Shown one piece after another: positions 63,694 through 64,000 of a stretch of DNA of 64,000 bases. The stretch is from positions 110,123 through 174,122 of the forward strand of contig DEAA01000013.1 of the NCBI GenBank assembly GCA_002346545.1, written 5' to 3'. The translations under genes were made by a program, and so were the position numbers. This stretch comes from Acidobacteria bacterium UBA2994. GTDB taxonomy: Bacteria > Acidobacteriota > Vicinamibacteria > Vicinamibacterales > UBA8438. A model generated the notes under the pieces. The model ran no database searches. It saw only the letters and a program-made list of their open reading frames with translations, and had not been told where the DNA came from. The stretch's first letter is position 1. The number at the start of each line of letters is the position of its first letter.

Positions 63694-64000
63694 ATGAGTG
63701 GTGGCGTAACCCGAACCTGGCGGTCGCGGCTGTTCGCGGCCGGGGTGTTGATATTTCTCGCGGGTGGATCTGTCGCGGCGGAGCCGAATGAGCCCGAAAA
63801 GGCCAAGCCCGAGGCGTTCCTGGCCATGGGCCAGCCGCAGGATGTGGAGGCCCTTCCGCCCGCCGACTCTGGGCCTGTCTTCGTCGGTATCGAGCTAGCG
63901 CTGCCCACCCAGGGCAATGTGGCCTCGGTCGATCCACAGACGTACCTCTATTACATGGAGATCGACGAATACGTCAGCAGCCCCTCCGAGCAGCGGTGGA
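63694..64000 (+). CDS. N-terminal part of a probable outer-membrane assembly protein (BamA/Omp85-like), truncated by the window edge
   Basis: The frame from ATG 63694 stays open to the right edge (about 102 codons). It has a signal peptide (LFAAGVLIFLAGGSVAAE), an acidic/proline linker and VFVGIELALPTQGNVASVDPQTYL, which could begin a POTRA domain. Identification as BamA rests mostly on position behind lolC-lolD-clpC, a place it often takes in Acidobacteriota; the visible part alone is insufficient. Confidence 0.4.
   Translation, partial: MSGGVTRTWRSRLFAAGVLIFLAGGSVAAEPNEPEKAKPEAFLAMGQPQDVEALPPADSGPVFVGIELALPTQGNVASVDPQTYLYYMEIDEYVSSPSEQRW

Overview
The window is about 64 kb of GC-rich, densely coding bacterial chromosome. 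It most likely comes from an Acidobacteriota genome of the Vicinamibacteria type. That placement is an inference from a VWFA-related Acidobacterial-domain protein, a quinoprotein (PQQ) dehydrogenase, two copies of a secreted protein family common in this phylum, an HspR-controlled dnaK-dnaJ locus, and LolCD plus a possible BamA, which imply an outer membrane. I see no insertion sequence, prophage, CRISPR array or rRNA operon.

Layout. 1-7.4 kb is accessory: a partial secreted protein, a cyclase-family hydrolase, a PQQ dehydrogenase with a 42-codon Tat-leader gene upstream, a polytopic membrane protein, a Sel1-repeat protein of lower GC, tRNA-Thr(CGT), and a full-length paralogue of the first gene. 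7.4-22.2 kb is housekeeping: uvrA, efp, a phosphatidyltransferase, uvrC, a site-2 protease, trpS, scpA-scpB-rluB, cmk-rpsA-ihfB-like, and a HIT hydrolase. 22.4-26.1 kb holds the VWFA protein, a stand-alone B12-binding mutase subunit and a response regulator. 26.2-32.1 kb is a tightly overlapping unit: valS, a shrunken nadC, birA, an unknown gene and an RlmD-type methyltransferase. argS and mobA follow on the other strand.

34.8-43.3 kb carries a V4R-like protein, nfeD-slipin, a SPOR protein, lnt, prfB with its programmed frameshift, and a class A PBP on the minus strand. 43.3-47.0 kb is the chaperone locus dnaK-dnaJ-hspR, behind an AT-rich promoter. 47.0-50.9 kb has a DnaC-like ATPase, hemW, two tandem secreted paralogues and a beta-barrel protein. 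51.0-56.5 kb covers propionate/methylmalonyl-CoA functions (meaB, mce, preceded by a fossil acyl-CoA dehydrogenase), mtnP, a PfkB kinase, small membrane proteins and an enoyl-CoA hydratase. 56.5-64 kb is ribH-nusB-lysS-lolC-lolD-clpC, then the start of a probable BamA.

The least ordinary feature is gene shrinkage. nadC is reduced to 118 codons by apparent in-frame internal deletions with active-site residues lost. An acyl-CoA dehydrogenase is reduced to its first ~35 and last ~11 codons in front of meaB. A Tat signal peptide stands alone in front of the PQQ dehydrogenase. No new defence or mobile system was recognised.
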